Both the position numbers and the translations under genes were made by a program. A stretch of DNA of 64,000 nt from Comamonadaceae bacterium (GTDB lineage: Bacteria; Pseudomonadota; Gammaproteobacteria; Burkholderiales; Burkholderiaceae_C), in NCBI GenBank assembly GCA_947448745.1, contig CANFOQ010000010.1, forward strand, positions 1-64,000, in the 5' to 3' direction. The notes below the pieces were generated by a model, which saw only the letters and a program-made list of their open reading frames with translations, ran no database searches and was not told the DNA's origin. This document shows, piece after piece, positions 44,744 through 54,052 of this stretch (positions are counted from its first letter, which is position 1; each line of letters opens with the position of its first letter).

Positions 44744-45217
44744 TCAATCCGTCACCACCACGGTGCCGGCCACATGGTCGTGCAGGGCGCGTCTGTCTTC
44801 ATTGAACAAGATGGCCACCGGGTCGATCACGGGCAGAAAACCAGCGATGGCACTGCCGACCGCGAACAACCACGTGAACAACTCCTTGTTGCCAGAGATG
44901 GCTGACAGCACCCAAAAAGGCAGCGCCAACAGCATGCCCAACACACCGATGCCCATGTGACGCTTGATGGCGCCCCACAAGCTGATGCTGGACCCATCCA
45001 GGTTCTGAATGGACAGGCCCAACATCAACTTGCCCGGCGTGCCATCTAGCCGGTAGACCAAGAAGATGTTGTAGACCACATCCACCAGCGTGATCAACGG
45101 CGCGGCAATGCGCCATTGTTTGTCAACGCCCAGCACCACCAAAAACAACAAGCTCAGGTAGAGGGTGCCGTCGATGAGGGCGGCTGACAGTCGGCGCAGG
45201 TGGCTGGGATGGTCCAT
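44744..45217 (-). CDS. RDD-family membrane protein
   Basis: 157 aa, RDD family: LRRLSAALIDGTLY near the N-terminus with the conserved Arg and Asp, two to three hydrophobic helices, and the end RRALHDHVAGTVVV that gives the family its Arg-Asp-Asp pattern. Function generally unknown; some members act as Na+/H+ antiporters. ATG 45217 has AGGA 7 nt upstream; a TTG at 45223 adds two residues. The upstream 86 bp is strongly AT-rich with a tandem TTTACTA repeat. Confidence 0.8.
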   Translation of the reverse strand: MDHPSHLRRLSAALIDGTLYLSLLFLVVLGVDKQWRIAAPLITLVDVVYNIFLVYRLDGTPGKLMLGLSIQNLDGSSISLWGAIKRHMGIGVLGMLLALPFWVLSAISGNKELFTWLFAVGSAIAGFLPVIDPVAILFNEDRRALHDHVAGTVVVTD

Positions 45218-45309
45218 GGCCAAATCCTAACCAACAATTCACAAAAATTTACTATTTACTATTAAATATTCGTATTTTTGTTGTTATTTATGAACTTTAA
45301 TTTGCTGTT

Positions 45310-46542
45310 TCAGGCCAGGGCTGCGTCCAGCGCTTCCACCCAATGCCGCACCGGCAGCGCCGTGCCGCTTTGCAAATGCGTGATGCAACCGATGTTGGCG
45401 CTCAAAATGGCCTGCGGTTGCATCTCGTTCAGGTGGCCCAGCTTGCGGTCGCGCAATTGGGTGGCGATGGTGGGTTGCAACACGCTGTAGGTGCCTGCCG
45501 AGCCGCAACACAAATGCGCTTCATTGCTGGCCACGCGCACCTTGAAACCCAACGCCCCCAAATGCGTTTCGACACCGCCTTTGAGCTGCTGACCATGTTG
45601 CAAGGTGCAGGGCGGGTGAAACGCCAACAAACCTTGTTGTTGCGCTTTGTGCGCTGTCAACTTGTTTTGCAACTGTGGCACCAGTCCGGGCAACAACTCG
45701 CTCAGGTCTTTGGTGAGTTCACTGATGCGACGGGCTTTCTCGGCATACAGCGGGTCGTTGCGAAAGATGTGGCCGTAGTCTTTCACGGTGACGCCACAGC
45801 CCGAGGCGTTCATCACAATCGCTTCCACGCCCTGGCCCACATGCGGCCACCAGGCATCGATGTTGTTCTTCATTTGCACGTGCGCGGCGTCTTGGTCGTT
45901 CAAATGGAATTTGACGCCGCCGCAACAACCCGCGAGTGGTTCGACGATGGTTTGAATGCCGCAAGCATCCAGCACACGGGCGGTGGCGCTGTTGATGTTG
46001 GGGCTCATCGCCGGTTGCACGCAACCGGCCAGCATCAACACTTTTCGTTCATGCGTAGCGGTAGGCCAGACACCCGCCGAGCGGCTCTCGGGCACCTTGG
46101 CCTTGAGGCTGTTGGGCAGCCAGGCCCGCACCGATTGACCCAGCTTCATGGCCGGTGCAAACAAGGGCGAGGACAAGCCTTCTTTCAAGGCCCAACGCAC
46201 GGTTTGTTCGGCGGCGGGGCGCGGCACTTTTTCATCCACCAGCTTGCGACCAATGTCGACCAAGTGGCCATACTGCACGCCGCTGGGGCAGGTGCTTTCG
46301 CAGTTGCGGCACGTCAAGCAACGGTCCAAGTGCAACTGCGTGTCGCGCGTGGGCGCCACGCCTTCAAGCACTTGCTTGATCAGGTAAATGCGGCCACGCG
46401 GCCCATCGAGTTCATCGCCCAAGAGTTGGTAGGTGGGGCAGGTGGCGGTGCAAAAACCGCAGTGCACACATTTGCGCAAGATGGCTTCGGCTTCTTGGCC
46501 ATCGGCGGTGTTTTGGTATTCGGGGGCGAGGTTGGTTTGCAT
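45310..46542 (-). CDS. glcF: Glycolate oxidase iron-sulfur subunit
   Basis: 410 aa. Two ferredoxin-type clusters, CVHCGFCTATCPTY near residue 25 and CLTCRNCESTCPSG near residue 76, then two CCG domains (AGCVQPAM...LAGCCGG and LAFHPPC...HLCCGSAGTY). It takes electrons from the flavin subunits that oxidise glycolate to glyoxylate. ATG 46542 is 8 bp after the glcE stop; a TTG at 46560 inside glcE is possible. The catalytic subunit glcD is not in this window. Confidence 0.92.
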   Translation of the reverse strand: MQTNLAPEYQNTADGQEAEAILRKCVHCGFCTATCPTYQLLGDELDGPRGRIYLIKQVLEGVAPTRDTQLHLDRCLTCRNCESTCPSGVQYGHLVDIGRKLVDEKVPRPAAEQTVRWALKEGLSSPLFAPAMKLGQSVRAWLPNSLKAKVPESRSAGVWPTATHERKVLMLAGCVQPAMSPNINSATARVLDACGIQTIVEPLAGCCGGVKFHLNDQDAAHVQMKNNIDAWWPHVGQGVEAIVMNASGCGVTVKDYGHIFRNDPLYAEKARRISELTKDLSELLPGLVPQLQNKLTAHKAQQQGLLAFHPPCTLQHGQQLKGGVETHLGALGFKVRVASNEAHLCCGSAGTYSVLQPTIATQLRDRKLGHLNEMQPQAILSANIGCITHLQSGTALPVRHWVEALDAALA

Positions 46543-46550
46543 GGCAAGAC

Positions 46551-47681
46551 TTACTGACAACCCGCGCGGCCGGTGTTGAACACGCCCATCGGGTCAAACT
46601 GCTGTTGCAGGGCTTGTTGAATGCGTTGTTGCGCCAGCGGCAAGGGGTGAAACACGGGTGGTGTGGCGCTGTTCATCTGTGCGGAAACGCGGAACAAAGT
46701 GGCGTGGCCGCCTGCTGCTTGGGCGGCGTTGCGCAAGGTCTGGTGTGCCGAGGCCGGCGCCCACAGCCAACGCAAAGCACCATGCCACTCGATGTAGGGC
46801 GCGTAGGGCAAATTCAAAACCGGCGCGGTTTGCGGCAAGCTCAAACGCCACAAACAAAGTTCAGGCGAAGGTGCTTTGAAAAACGCCAATGTTTGTTCAC
46901 GGCCCGCTTGCCAATCGGCGGCAGCCGTGTGCTGGTCCATGCGCGAGGCGGTGCCGCCCAAAGCTTGCACATCCGCGATCATGCGCGGGCAAGCAGACTC
47001 GACGGCCGCCACTGCGCCGCGCAAGCGCACAAACAACAAGTCTTGCGCAGGCGTTGCGGTGGAGTCGTGCACCCAGGCACTGGCGTTCAGCGGCAGGGCT
47101 TGCCCGCCCCAGCGGTGCAACAACGCCAAAGCATCGTGTTGTGAGAGTGCGCACATCAGCGTGGCTTCTGCCGGGGCCACGGGCAAGACCTTCAAGGACA
47201 GCTCGGTGATGAGGCCCAAGGTGCCCAGACTGCCGGCCATGAAACGCGACACGTCGTAACCGGCGACGTTCTTCATGACTTGACCGCCAAAGGTGAGCGA
47301 CTCGCCCAAGCCATTGAGCAACTGCACGCCCAACACATGGTCGCGCACACCGCCGACATTGGCGCGGGCCGGGCCCGCCAAACCAGCGGCCACCATGCCG
47401 CCCACCGTGGCACCTGACCCAAAGTGCGGTGGCTCGTAGGCCAAGGATTGGCCTTGCTCGGCCAGCATGTTTTGTAGCTCGGCCAAGGGGGTGCCAGATT
47501 TGACGGTGACCACCAACTCGCTGGGCTCATAGCTGACCACGCCTGTCCAAGCGCGGGTGTCCAACACCTGGGTGTCTGCGTGGGTGTCACCATAAAACTG
47601 CTTGGTGTTGCCGCCTTGAATGCGCAGCTTGTGCCCGTGGGCCGCCGCATCCAAGATGCGGTCTTTGAAATCAGAAACCAC
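46551..47681 (-). CDS. glcE: Glycolate oxidase FAD-binding subunit
   Basis: 376 aa PCMH/FAD_binding_4 protein: LRIQGGNTKQFYG at the start, VVSYEPSELVVTVKSGTPLAEL, GSGATVGGMVAAGLAGP and VMKNVAGYDVSRFMAGSLGTLG. Partner of GlcD and GlcF. The GTG at 47681 is chosen: AAAGG precedes it by 5 nt, and this ribosome-binding site overlaps the gap stop codon, so translation is likely coupled to gap. Finding glcE directly after gap instead of after glcD is unusual. Confidence 0.9.
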   Translation of the reverse strand: MVSDFKDRILDAAAHGHKLRIQGGNTKQFYGDTHADTQVLDTRAWTGVVSYEPSELVVTVKSGTPLAELQNMLAEQGQSLAYEPPHFGSGATVGGMVAAGLAGPARANVGGVRDHVLGVQLLNGLGESLTFGGQVMKNVAGYDVSRFMAGSLGTLGLITELSLKVLPVAPAEATLMCALSQHDALALLHRWGGQALPLNASAWVHDSTATPAQDLLFVRLRGAVAAVESACPRMIADVQALGGTASRMDQHTAAADWQAGREQTLAFFKAPSPELCLWRLSLPQTAPVLNLPYAPYIEWHGALRWLWAPASAHQTLRNAAQAAGGHATLFRVSAQMNSATPPVFHPLPLAQQRIQQALQQQFDPMGVFNTGRAGCQ

Positions 47682-47689
47682 GCAAACCT

Positions 47690-48712
<1,023 letters not shown>

Positions 48713-48726
48713 TCAAATGGAGGGAA

Positions 48727-48753
48727 GGGCTGGCTCAAACAACGCGCCAGCCC
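48727..48753. repeat. Hairpin in the tkt-gap intergenic region
   Basis: GGGCTGGC / GCCAGCCC, an 8-bp perfect stem with an 11-nt loop, 8 bp after the tkt stop codon on the minus strand. The stem is followed by TTCCCTCC, not a T run, so it may be an mRNA-stability or partial terminator element between tkt and gap. Confidence 0.4.
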
Positions 48754-48760
48754 GTGAATC

Positions 48761-50815
48761 TCAGTGTGACGACAACACCTTCAACACCGTCTCAGCAACA
48801 TTCTTCGGCGTGAAGCCAAAGTGCTCGAACAGCACCGGTGCGGGGGCACTTTCACCATAGGTGTCGATGCCGACCACGGCCGACACACCGTATTTCCACC
48901 AGCCGTCGGTCGAGCCCATTTCCACCGCGATGCGGGGAATGCCTTTGGGCAAGACGGCCGATTTGTAGGCCACGCTTTGACGGTCAAAAGTGGTGGTGCT
49001 GGGCATGGAGACCACGCGCACCGCGACCTTGTGTTCGGCCAGCAAGGCTTGCGCTTTCATGGCCAAGTGCACTTCCGAGCCGGTGGCGATGATGACCGCT
49101 TGGGCTTTTTTGTTCAGACCCACTTCAGAAGGTTCGGCCAGCACATAGGCGCCTTTGTTGATCGCGTCCAAACCACTGGCGTCTTTGGCGGCGCTGTCGC
49201 CCTTGGGCAAGTAGGGCAGGTTTTGACGGCTCAGCAGCAAGGCGGTGGGGCGGTTGGCGTTTTGCAAAGCCACGGCCCAAGCGACGGTGGTTTCGGCCGT
49301 GTCAGCCGGACGCCACACGTCCAAGCCCGGAATCAAGCGCAATGAAGCAGCGTGTTCGATGGACTGGTGGGTGGGGCCGTCTTCGCCCAAACCGATCGAG
49401 TCGTGGGTGAACACATGGACCACGCGCTGCTTCATCAGCGCGGCCATGCGGATGGCGTTGCGTGAATAGTCGGAGAAGGTGAGGAAGGTGCCGCCGTAGG
49501 GGATGAAGCCGCCGTGCAAAGCGATGCCGTTCATGATGGCGGCCATGCCGAATTCGCGCACACCGTAATTGATGTGGCGACCGCCGTGGCCATGCTCGTC
49601 TTTCACCACATGACCTGCCACATCCACGCGCAAATTCGGCGTGGACTTGGTGTTGGTGAGGTTGGAGCCTGTGAGGTCGGCGCTGCCACCGAGCAACTCG
49701 GGGATGGCGGCGGTGAAAGCTTCCAGCGCCAATTGGCTGGCCTTGCGGCTGGCCACGGTTTCAGCCTTGGTGTTGGCCGCCACCACCGCGTCCACCACGG
49801 TTTGGTGGAAGTGGGCAGGCAAGTCACCGGCCATGCGGCGTTTGAACGCGGTGGCCAAGTCGGGATGCGCCGCCGCATACGCGGTGAACTGGTGCGTCCA
49901 ATGGGCTTCGGCTTTGGCGCCCTTGTCTTTGGCGTTCCAGTCGTCATACACCTCGGTGGGAATGACGAAGGGGGCGTGGGGCCAGTGGATGGCGGCGCGG
50001 GTGAGCGCGATTTCGTCAGCGCCCAAGGGCTCGCCGTGTGCTTTGGCGGTGTCCACGCGGTTCGGGCTGCCTTGGCCGATGTGGGTTTTGCAGGCGATGA
50101 GCGTGGGCTTGTCGGCGCTGTGCTTGGCGCTGGCGATGGCGCGGCTGACCGCTTGCACATCGTGGCCGTCCACCGTGACCACGTTCCAGCCGTAGGCTTT
50201 GAAACGCGCGGGGGTGTCGTCGATGAACCAAGGCGTGACCTTGCCGTCGATGGAAATGCCGTTGTCGTCGTACAGCGCGATGAGTTTGTTCAGTTTCCAA
50301 GCACCGGCCAAGGCGCAGGCCTCGTGGCTGATGCCTTCCATCATGCAACCGTCGCCCATGAAGACATAGGTGTGGTGGTTGACGATGTCGTGGCCGGGGC
50401 GGTTGAACTCGGAGGCCAAGAGTTTTTCGGCCAGCGCCATGCCCACCGCATTGGTGATGCCTTGGCCCAGCGGGCCGGTGGTGGTTTCCACGCCGGGGGT
50501 GATGCCCACTTCGGGGTGACCGGCGGTTTTGCTGTGCAACTGGCGGAAGTTTTTCAGCTCGCTCATGGGCAGGTCGTAGCCGGTGAGGTGCAACAGCGCG
50601 TAAATCAGCATGGAGCCGTGGCCGTTGGAGAGCACGAAGCGGTCACGGTCCGGCCAATGCGGGTGTTGGGGGTTGTGTTTCAGGTGCTCGCCCCACAAAG
50701 CGACCGCGATATCGGCCATGCCCATGGGTGCGCCGGGGTGACCGGAGTTGGCTTGCTGGACCGCATCCATTGCCAGTGCGCGGATGGCACTGGCCATTTG
50801 TTGGTGATTGGCCAT
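48761..50815 (-). CDS. tkt: Transketolase
   Basis: 684 aa thiamine-diphosphate enzyme of the pentose phosphate pathway. ANSGHPGAPMGMADIAVALW at the N-terminus, ThDP signature GDGCMMEGISHEACALAG, FTHDSIGLGEDGPTHQSIEH in the pyrimidine domain. ATG 50815 (MANHQQMASAIR) has GGAGC about 10 nt upstream; a longer frame would reach over the divergent gene's start. Heads the tkt - gap - glcE - glcF series. Confidence 0.96.
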   Translation of the reverse strand: MANHQQMASAIRALAMDAVQQANSGHPGAPMGMADIAVALWGEHLKHNPQHPHWPDRDRFVLSNGHGSMLIYALLHLTGYDLPMSELKNFRQLHSKTAGHPEVGITPGVETTTGPLGQGITNAVGMALAEKLLASEFNRPGHDIVNHHTYVFMGDGCMMEGISHEACALAGAWKLNKLIALYDDNGISIDGKVTPWFIDDTPARFKAYGWNVVTVDGHDVQAVSRAIASAKHSADKPTLIACKTHIGQGSPNRVDTAKAHGEPLGADEIALTRAAIHWPHAPFVIPTEVYDDWNAKDKGAKAEAHWTHQFTAYAAAHPDLATAFKRRMAGDLPAHFHQTVVDAVVAANTKAETVASRKASQLALEAFTAAIPELLGGSADLTGSNLTNTKSTPNLRVDVAGHVVKDEHGHGGRHINYGVREFGMAAIMNGIALHGGFIPYGGTFLTFSDYSRNAIRMAALMKQRVVHVFTHDSIGLGEDGPTHQSIEHAASLRLIPGLDVWRPADTAETTVAWAVALQNANRPTALLLSRQNLPYLPKGDSAAKDASGLDAINKGAYVLAEPSEVGLNKKAQAVIIATGSEVHLAMKAQALLAEHKVAVRVVSMPSTTTFDRQSVAYKSAVLPKGIPRIAVEMGSTDGWWKYGVSAVVGIDTYGESAPAPVLFEHFGFTPKNVAETVLKVLSSH

Positions 50816-50881
50816 GGGAAAAGCTCCGATCAAAAATAAAGCGTTGTGGGGGAGGGTCGGCCATTTTAGCCAGACGCTGGC

Positions 50882-50887
50882 TACACT
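50882..50887 (+). promoter_or_regulatory. -10 element TACACT 7 nt before MurU-like GTG
   Basis: TACACT (4/6), 7 nt gap, GTG start, no Shine-Dalgarno. Predicted leaderless mRNA for the nucleotidyltransferase; it lies 67 bp from the divergent tkt start. Confidence 0.4.
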
Positions 50888-50894
50888 CTTTGGC

Positions 50895-51782
50895 GTGAAC
50901 AACCTCCCAGAAACAAGCCCTTTGTCCGCCGCTGAGGCTGCGACTCGCGCCGCCGAAGAAGTTGGTTATCGGGCCCAGGCCATGCTGCTGGCCGCCGGGC
51001 GCGGTGAGCGGATGCGCCCCCTCACCGACCACACGCCCAAACCCTTGCTGCAAGTGCGCGGCCGCCCCTTGCTCTGGTATCCCTTGCAGGCTTTGGCGTT
51101 GGCTGGTGTGCCGTCGGCGGTGATCAACACCGGCTGGTTGGGCGATCAGATCGAACCGGCCTTGGGGTCTGTCTTCAGGCCCAGCGCTGATGGTCTGGGC
51201 ACGACAGCGCCCGCGACCCCCTTGCAACTGCGCTATTCCCACGAAGGGCGCGGCGCTGGCGAGGCGCTGGAAACCGCCGGCGGCATTGTGCGGGCCTTGC
51301 CGCTGCTGGCGGAGGTGTTTTGGGTGGCGGCAGGCGATGTGTTCGCGCCGGACTTTGCGTTTTCCATGGCGGACTTTGAGCGCTTCAAAGCCAGCCCGTA
51401 TTTGGCCCATATTTGGCTGGTGCCCAACCCCGCGCACAACCTGCGCGGCGACTTTGGTTTGTCGGCGGACGGTTTGGCGCTGAACCTGCCGAAACCCCAG
51501 GCGGGGTCGCCCGGCCTTGAAAGTGCATTGGCTCAGCCGCCAGGGGCATTTCCATCAGCGCCGTCGCCGCCGCTTTTCACGTTCAGCACCATCGCGCTGT
51601 ACAAACGCGCCTTCTTTGAAGCCGACTGGTGCCCGATTCCCCCTGGCAACCCGGCGGGCGTGAAAGCGCCCTTGGCCGCCATGCTCAGAGCCGCCATGGA
51701 CCGTGGGCTGGTGGGTGCTTCTTTGTATGAGGGCCTGTGGGTGGATGTGGGCACGCCCGAGCGCTTGGCGCAGCTCAATTAA
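50895..51782 (+). CDS. Nucleotidyltransferase, MurU-like
   Basis: 295 aa sugar-1-phosphate nucleotidyltransferase fold. The signature AMLLAAGRGERMRPLTDHTPKPLL (from ~residue 28) and VAAGDVFAPDF resemble MurU, the N-acetylmuramate-1-phosphate uridylyltransferase of peptidoglycan recycling; the usual kinase partner amgK is not visible downstream. Compared with MurU it has an extra ~25-residue N-terminus and an inserted Pro/Ser-rich stretch near residue 205. GTG 50895 is taken because of the TACACT 7 nt upstream; the ATG at 50982 would cut just before the signature. Confidence 0.75.
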   Translation: MNNLPETSPLSAAEAATRAAEEVGYRAQAMLLAAGRGERMRPLTDHTPKPLLQVRGRPLLWYPLQALALAGVPSAVINTGWLGDQIEPALGSVFRPSADGLGTTAPATPLQLRYSHEGRGAGEALETAGGIVRALPLLAEVFWVAAGDVFAPDFAFSMADFERFKASPYLAHIWLVPNPAHNLRGDFGLSADGLALNLPKPQAGSPGLESALAQPPGAFPSAPSPPLFTFSTIALYKRAFFEADWCPIPPGNPAGVKAPLAAMLRAAMDRGLVGASLYEGLWVDVGTPERLAQLN

Positions 51783-51791
51783 TGGGTAATG

Positions 51792-52003
51792 GGGGTCAGA
51801 TTCCAATTGTTTTTAATCAAGGACCGTTTTCGATTGGCCGAGAAGGGTGTTTTGGGGCGGCCTCAAAATGCCTTGTTTTGAGGGGGTGGTCAGCAGGGAC
51901 GGGGCTTGCAGCCGTTTTTATGATACATAAATTCAAAGTTTTGCTGAAATCTTGTATCACGCGCCGAGAAGAAATCCCGCCAAATTAATTGGAATCTGAC
52001 CCC
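51792..52003. mobile_element. Possible MITE-like unit bounded by 17-bp inverted repeats
   Basis: The 212-bp segment from GGGGTCAGATTCCAATT to its exact reverse complement has no coding capacity and an internal hairpin. Size and perfect terminal inverted repeats suit a non-autonomous element. No target-site duplication could be defined, because a third copy nearby blurs the borders. Confidence 0.35.
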
Positions 52004-52215
52004 AATTTACTGAGAAGAAATCCCACAAGAGGCGCACGGCCTGGGGGCCATTTTTTGAGCGAAAGACCAGAAAAATGGGCCCCCATGGCGGGCGACTATG
52101 CAATGACTCCCTTGAAATTAATTGGAATCTGACCCCAATTTTTTGCTTGAGTTTCTCGTTCTTTTTTCAAGGGCTGCACTTACACCAGCCTCAGCCAAGC
52201 GCAGTTGAAATCCAT

Positions 52216-52244
52216 TTGACAAGCCAACTTAGCGTAGCTACATT
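52216..52244 (+). promoter_or_regulatory. Sigma-70 promoter for brnA region
   Basis: TTGACA (52216-52221, perfect), 17-bp spacer, TACATT (52239-52244, 4/6). The spacer ends in the palindrome GTAGCTAC that overlaps the -10, a plausible autoregulatory operator because BrnA proteins repress their own promoters. Start of transcription is expected near 52251. Confidence 0.65.
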
Positions 52245-52246
52245 AA

Positions 52247-52345
52247 ATGGACATCGCGTTTGTCGATCGCGGCGTTGTTCGCAGAATCATCAGCCTGCGC
52301 CGCGCCAACCAACGAGAGGCGAATCACTATGTCCACAACACCTGA
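52247..52345 (+). pseudogene. BrnT toxin remnant (C-terminal ~30 residues)
   Basis: The reading frame ending at 52345 encodes DRGVVRRIISLRRANQREAN, the conserved C-terminal RIISxRRAxxRE motif of BrnT ribonuclease toxins. Upstream in frame there are stops (TAG 52235, TAA 52244) and no BrnT N-terminus; instead the repeat-rich patch begins. The remnant overlaps brnA by 17 bp, the normal brnT-brnA arrangement. The catalytic first half is missing, so no toxin can be made. Its ATG at 52247 also lies upstream of the predicted transcription start. Confidence 0.65.
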
Positions 52346-52628
52346 ACGAAACCACATCCTCATCCCGACAGCCGCCGAGGATCGGGCCATCACAGCCGCC
52401 GCGAACGCCGACCCAGAGGCCCAACCGCTCTCACCACAGCAATTGCGCGACATGGTTCCGCTGCGAACCCTGCGTGGACGCCCCAAGTCGAACCACAAAA
52501 AGTTGCTGGTGTCGGTGCGTTACAGCCCGGAAGTGATCGACTATTTCAAATCCACAGGTGAAGGTTGGCAATCGCGCATGGACGGCGTGCTGCGCCAGTA
52601 TGTTGCGCAACAAGCCAGCCGCAGTTGA
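52329..52628 (+). CDS. brnA: BrnA-family antitoxin (orphan)
   Basis: 99 aa. C-terminal ribbon-helix-helix-like BrnA domain: KKLLVSVRYSPEVIDYFKST followed by GEGWQSRMDGVLRQYV. BrnA binds and neutralises BrnT and represses the brnTA promoter. Here the toxin is reduced to a fragment while the antitoxin frame is intact and has a good promoter (52216-52244). It may be a relic, or may guard against a BrnT encoded elsewhere. A GAGAGG lies 12 nt before the ATG. Confidence 0.82.
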   Translation: MSTTPERNHILIPTAAEDRAITAAANADPEAQPLSPQQLRDMVPLRTLRGRPKSNHKKLLVSVRYSPEVIDYFKSTGEGWQSRMDGVLRQYVAQQASRS

Positions 52629-52640
52629 ACAAGCCGCTCC

Positions 52641-52646
52641 TACAAT
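52641..52646 (+). promoter_or_regulatory. -10 element TACAAT 6 nt before pepP ATG
   Basis: TACAAT (5/6) then six bases then the pepP start, no Shine-Dalgarno. The flanking CCTACAATC closely resembles the pyrF arrangement at 437-445. Predicted leaderless transcript. Confidence 0.45.
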
Positions 52647-52652
52647 CCCGCC

Positions 52653-54035
52653 ATGACCTCCATTTACGCGCAACGCCGCGCCGCATTGGCCGCCCAACTC
52701 GGCGCGGGCGGCGTCGCCATCATCCCGACCGCGCCTGAGCGTGCTCGCAACCGCGACAGCGATTTCCCCTACCGCCACGACAGCTACTTTTATTACCTGA
52801 GCGGCTTCACCGAACCGAACGCGTACCTGGTCATCCACGCCAACGGCCAGACCACTTTGTTTTGCCAACCCAAAGACCTCGAGCGTGAAATTTGGGACGG
52901 CATCCGCTTGGGGCCAGCGGCCGCGCCAGCGGCTTTGGGCGTGCAAACCGCTTTTTCGGTGGGCGAGCTCGACAAAGAGCTGCCCAAACTGCTGGAAAAC
53001 CAAACCACGGTCTGGTTTCCCTTCGCCACCCACGCCGCCTTGACCGCGCAAGTTGATGGCTGGCTCACCAGCGTTCGCGCCAGAGCCCGCATGGGCGTGT
53101 CCTGCCCCTCGGCGCAACACGATCTGTGCAATTTGCTCGATGAAATGCGCCTCGTCAAAGACGCCACTGAGCAAGACACCATGCGCCGCGCCGCCCGCAT
53201 CAGCGCCCACGCCCATGTGCGGGCCATGCAAACCAGCGCCCGCATGCTGCGGGCTGGCCAAGATGTGCGCGAATACCATTTGGACGCCGAGTTGCTGCAC
53301 GAATTTCGCCAGCACGGCTCGCAGTTCCCCGCCTACACCTCCATCGTCGCCGCAGGCGCGAACGCCTGTGTGCTGCATTACCGCGCCGACGCCGCACCCA
53401 TCCGTGACGGCGAGTTGGTGTTGATTGACGCCGGTTGCGAGCTCGACGGCTACGCCTCGGACATCACCCGCACCTTTCCCGCCAACGGCGTGTTCAGCGC
53501 CGCGCAAAAAGACCTGTACCACGTGGTGCTGGCCGCGCAACACGCATCTGCCGCCGCCACCCAAGCGGGCGCACGTTTCAACGACCCGCACGAAGCAGCA
53601 TTGCGGGTGTTGTCGCAAGGCCTGCTGGACTTGGGCCTGCTGCAAACCGCCAAACATGGCTCTTTGGATGATGTGCTGGAGAAGAAAGCCTACTTCCCGT
53701 TTTACATGCACCGCACCAGCCACTGGTTGGGCATGGATGTGCACGACTGCGGCAGTTATGTCGAGCCGGGTGAGACCAACACCGCCGCCCCGAAAGCCGA
53801 CCCGCTCACCGGCCTGATGGTGCAAGCGCGGCCCAGCCGGGTGCTGCACCCGGGCATGGTGTTGACACTCGAGCCCGGCTTGTATGTGCGCCCATCCAGC
53901 GATGTGCCCGAGGCGTTTTGGAACATCGGCATTCGCATCGAAGACGACGCCATCGTCACCGCCACCGGCTGCGAGCTCATCAGCCGCGATGTGCCGGTGG
54001 ACGTGGCCGAGATCGAAGCCTTGATGCGGGCTTGA
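52653..54035 (+). CDS. pepP: Xaa-Pro aminopeptidase (aminopeptidase P)
   Basis: 460 aa, M24B metallopeptidase removing an N-terminal residue before proline. N-terminal creatinase-like domain (DSDFPYRHDSYFYYLSGF), then the pita-bread fold with dimetal ligands: Asp in LIDAGCELDG, Asp in SDITRTFP, His in TSHWLGMDVHDCGSYVEPG, Glu in LTLEPGLYV, Glu in GIRIEDD. Full length. It begins 24 bp after brnA but has its own -10-like element. Confidence 0.95.
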   Translation: MTSIYAQRRAALAAQLGAGGVAIIPTAPERARNRDSDFPYRHDSYFYYLSGFTEPNAYLVIHANGQTTLFCQPKDLEREIWDGIRLGPAAAPAALGVQTAFSVGELDKELPKLLENQTTVWFPFATHAALTAQVDGWLTSVRARARMGVSCPSAQHDLCNLLDEMRLVKDATEQDTMRRAARISAHAHVRAMQTSARMLRAGQDVREYHLDAELLHEFRQHGSQFPAYTSIVAAGANACVLHYRADAAPIRDGELVLIDAGCELDGYASDITRTFPANGVFSAAQKDLYHVVLAAQHASAAATQAGARFNDPHEAALRVLSQGLLDLGLLQTAKHGSLDDVLEKKAYFPFYMHRTSHWLGMDVHDCGSYVEPGETNTAAPKADPLTGLMVQARPSRVLHPGMVLTLEPGLYVRPSSDVPEAFWNIGIRIEDDAIVTATGCELISRDVPVDVAEIEALMRA

Positions 54036-54052
54036 GGCAAAATCGCCCCCCT

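Larger units (their letters stand above)
51783..52246. repeat. 464-bp repeat-rich gene-free patch
   Basis: No credible gene. It holds one copy of GGGGTCAGATTCCAATT (51792-51808) and two inverted copies (51987-52003 and 52120-52136). The latter two sit inside 27-bp exact direct repeats at 51982-52008 and 52115-52141. GAGAAGAAATCCC occurs twice (51966, 52012). Two hairpins are present: CCTCAAAA/TTTTGAGG (51861-51883) and a 13-bp stem with one bulge (52043-52084). This motif is familiar from ends of betaproteobacterial IS200/REP-type elements; no transposase is present. Probably a MITE or REP-like remnant beside a truncated brnT. Confidence 0.7.

Noticed and set aside
45241-45281. ACAAAAAT/ATTTTTGT inverted repeat and tandem TTTACTA in front of the RDD gene
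   Set aside because: The 25-nt AT-rich loop and simple composition make chance likely; probably just an AT-rich promoter region.
51783-52246. CRISPR array suggested by the spaced repeats
   Set aside because: Only two direct copies plus one inverted, irregular spacing, and no cas genes in the window; mobile-element repeats explain it better.
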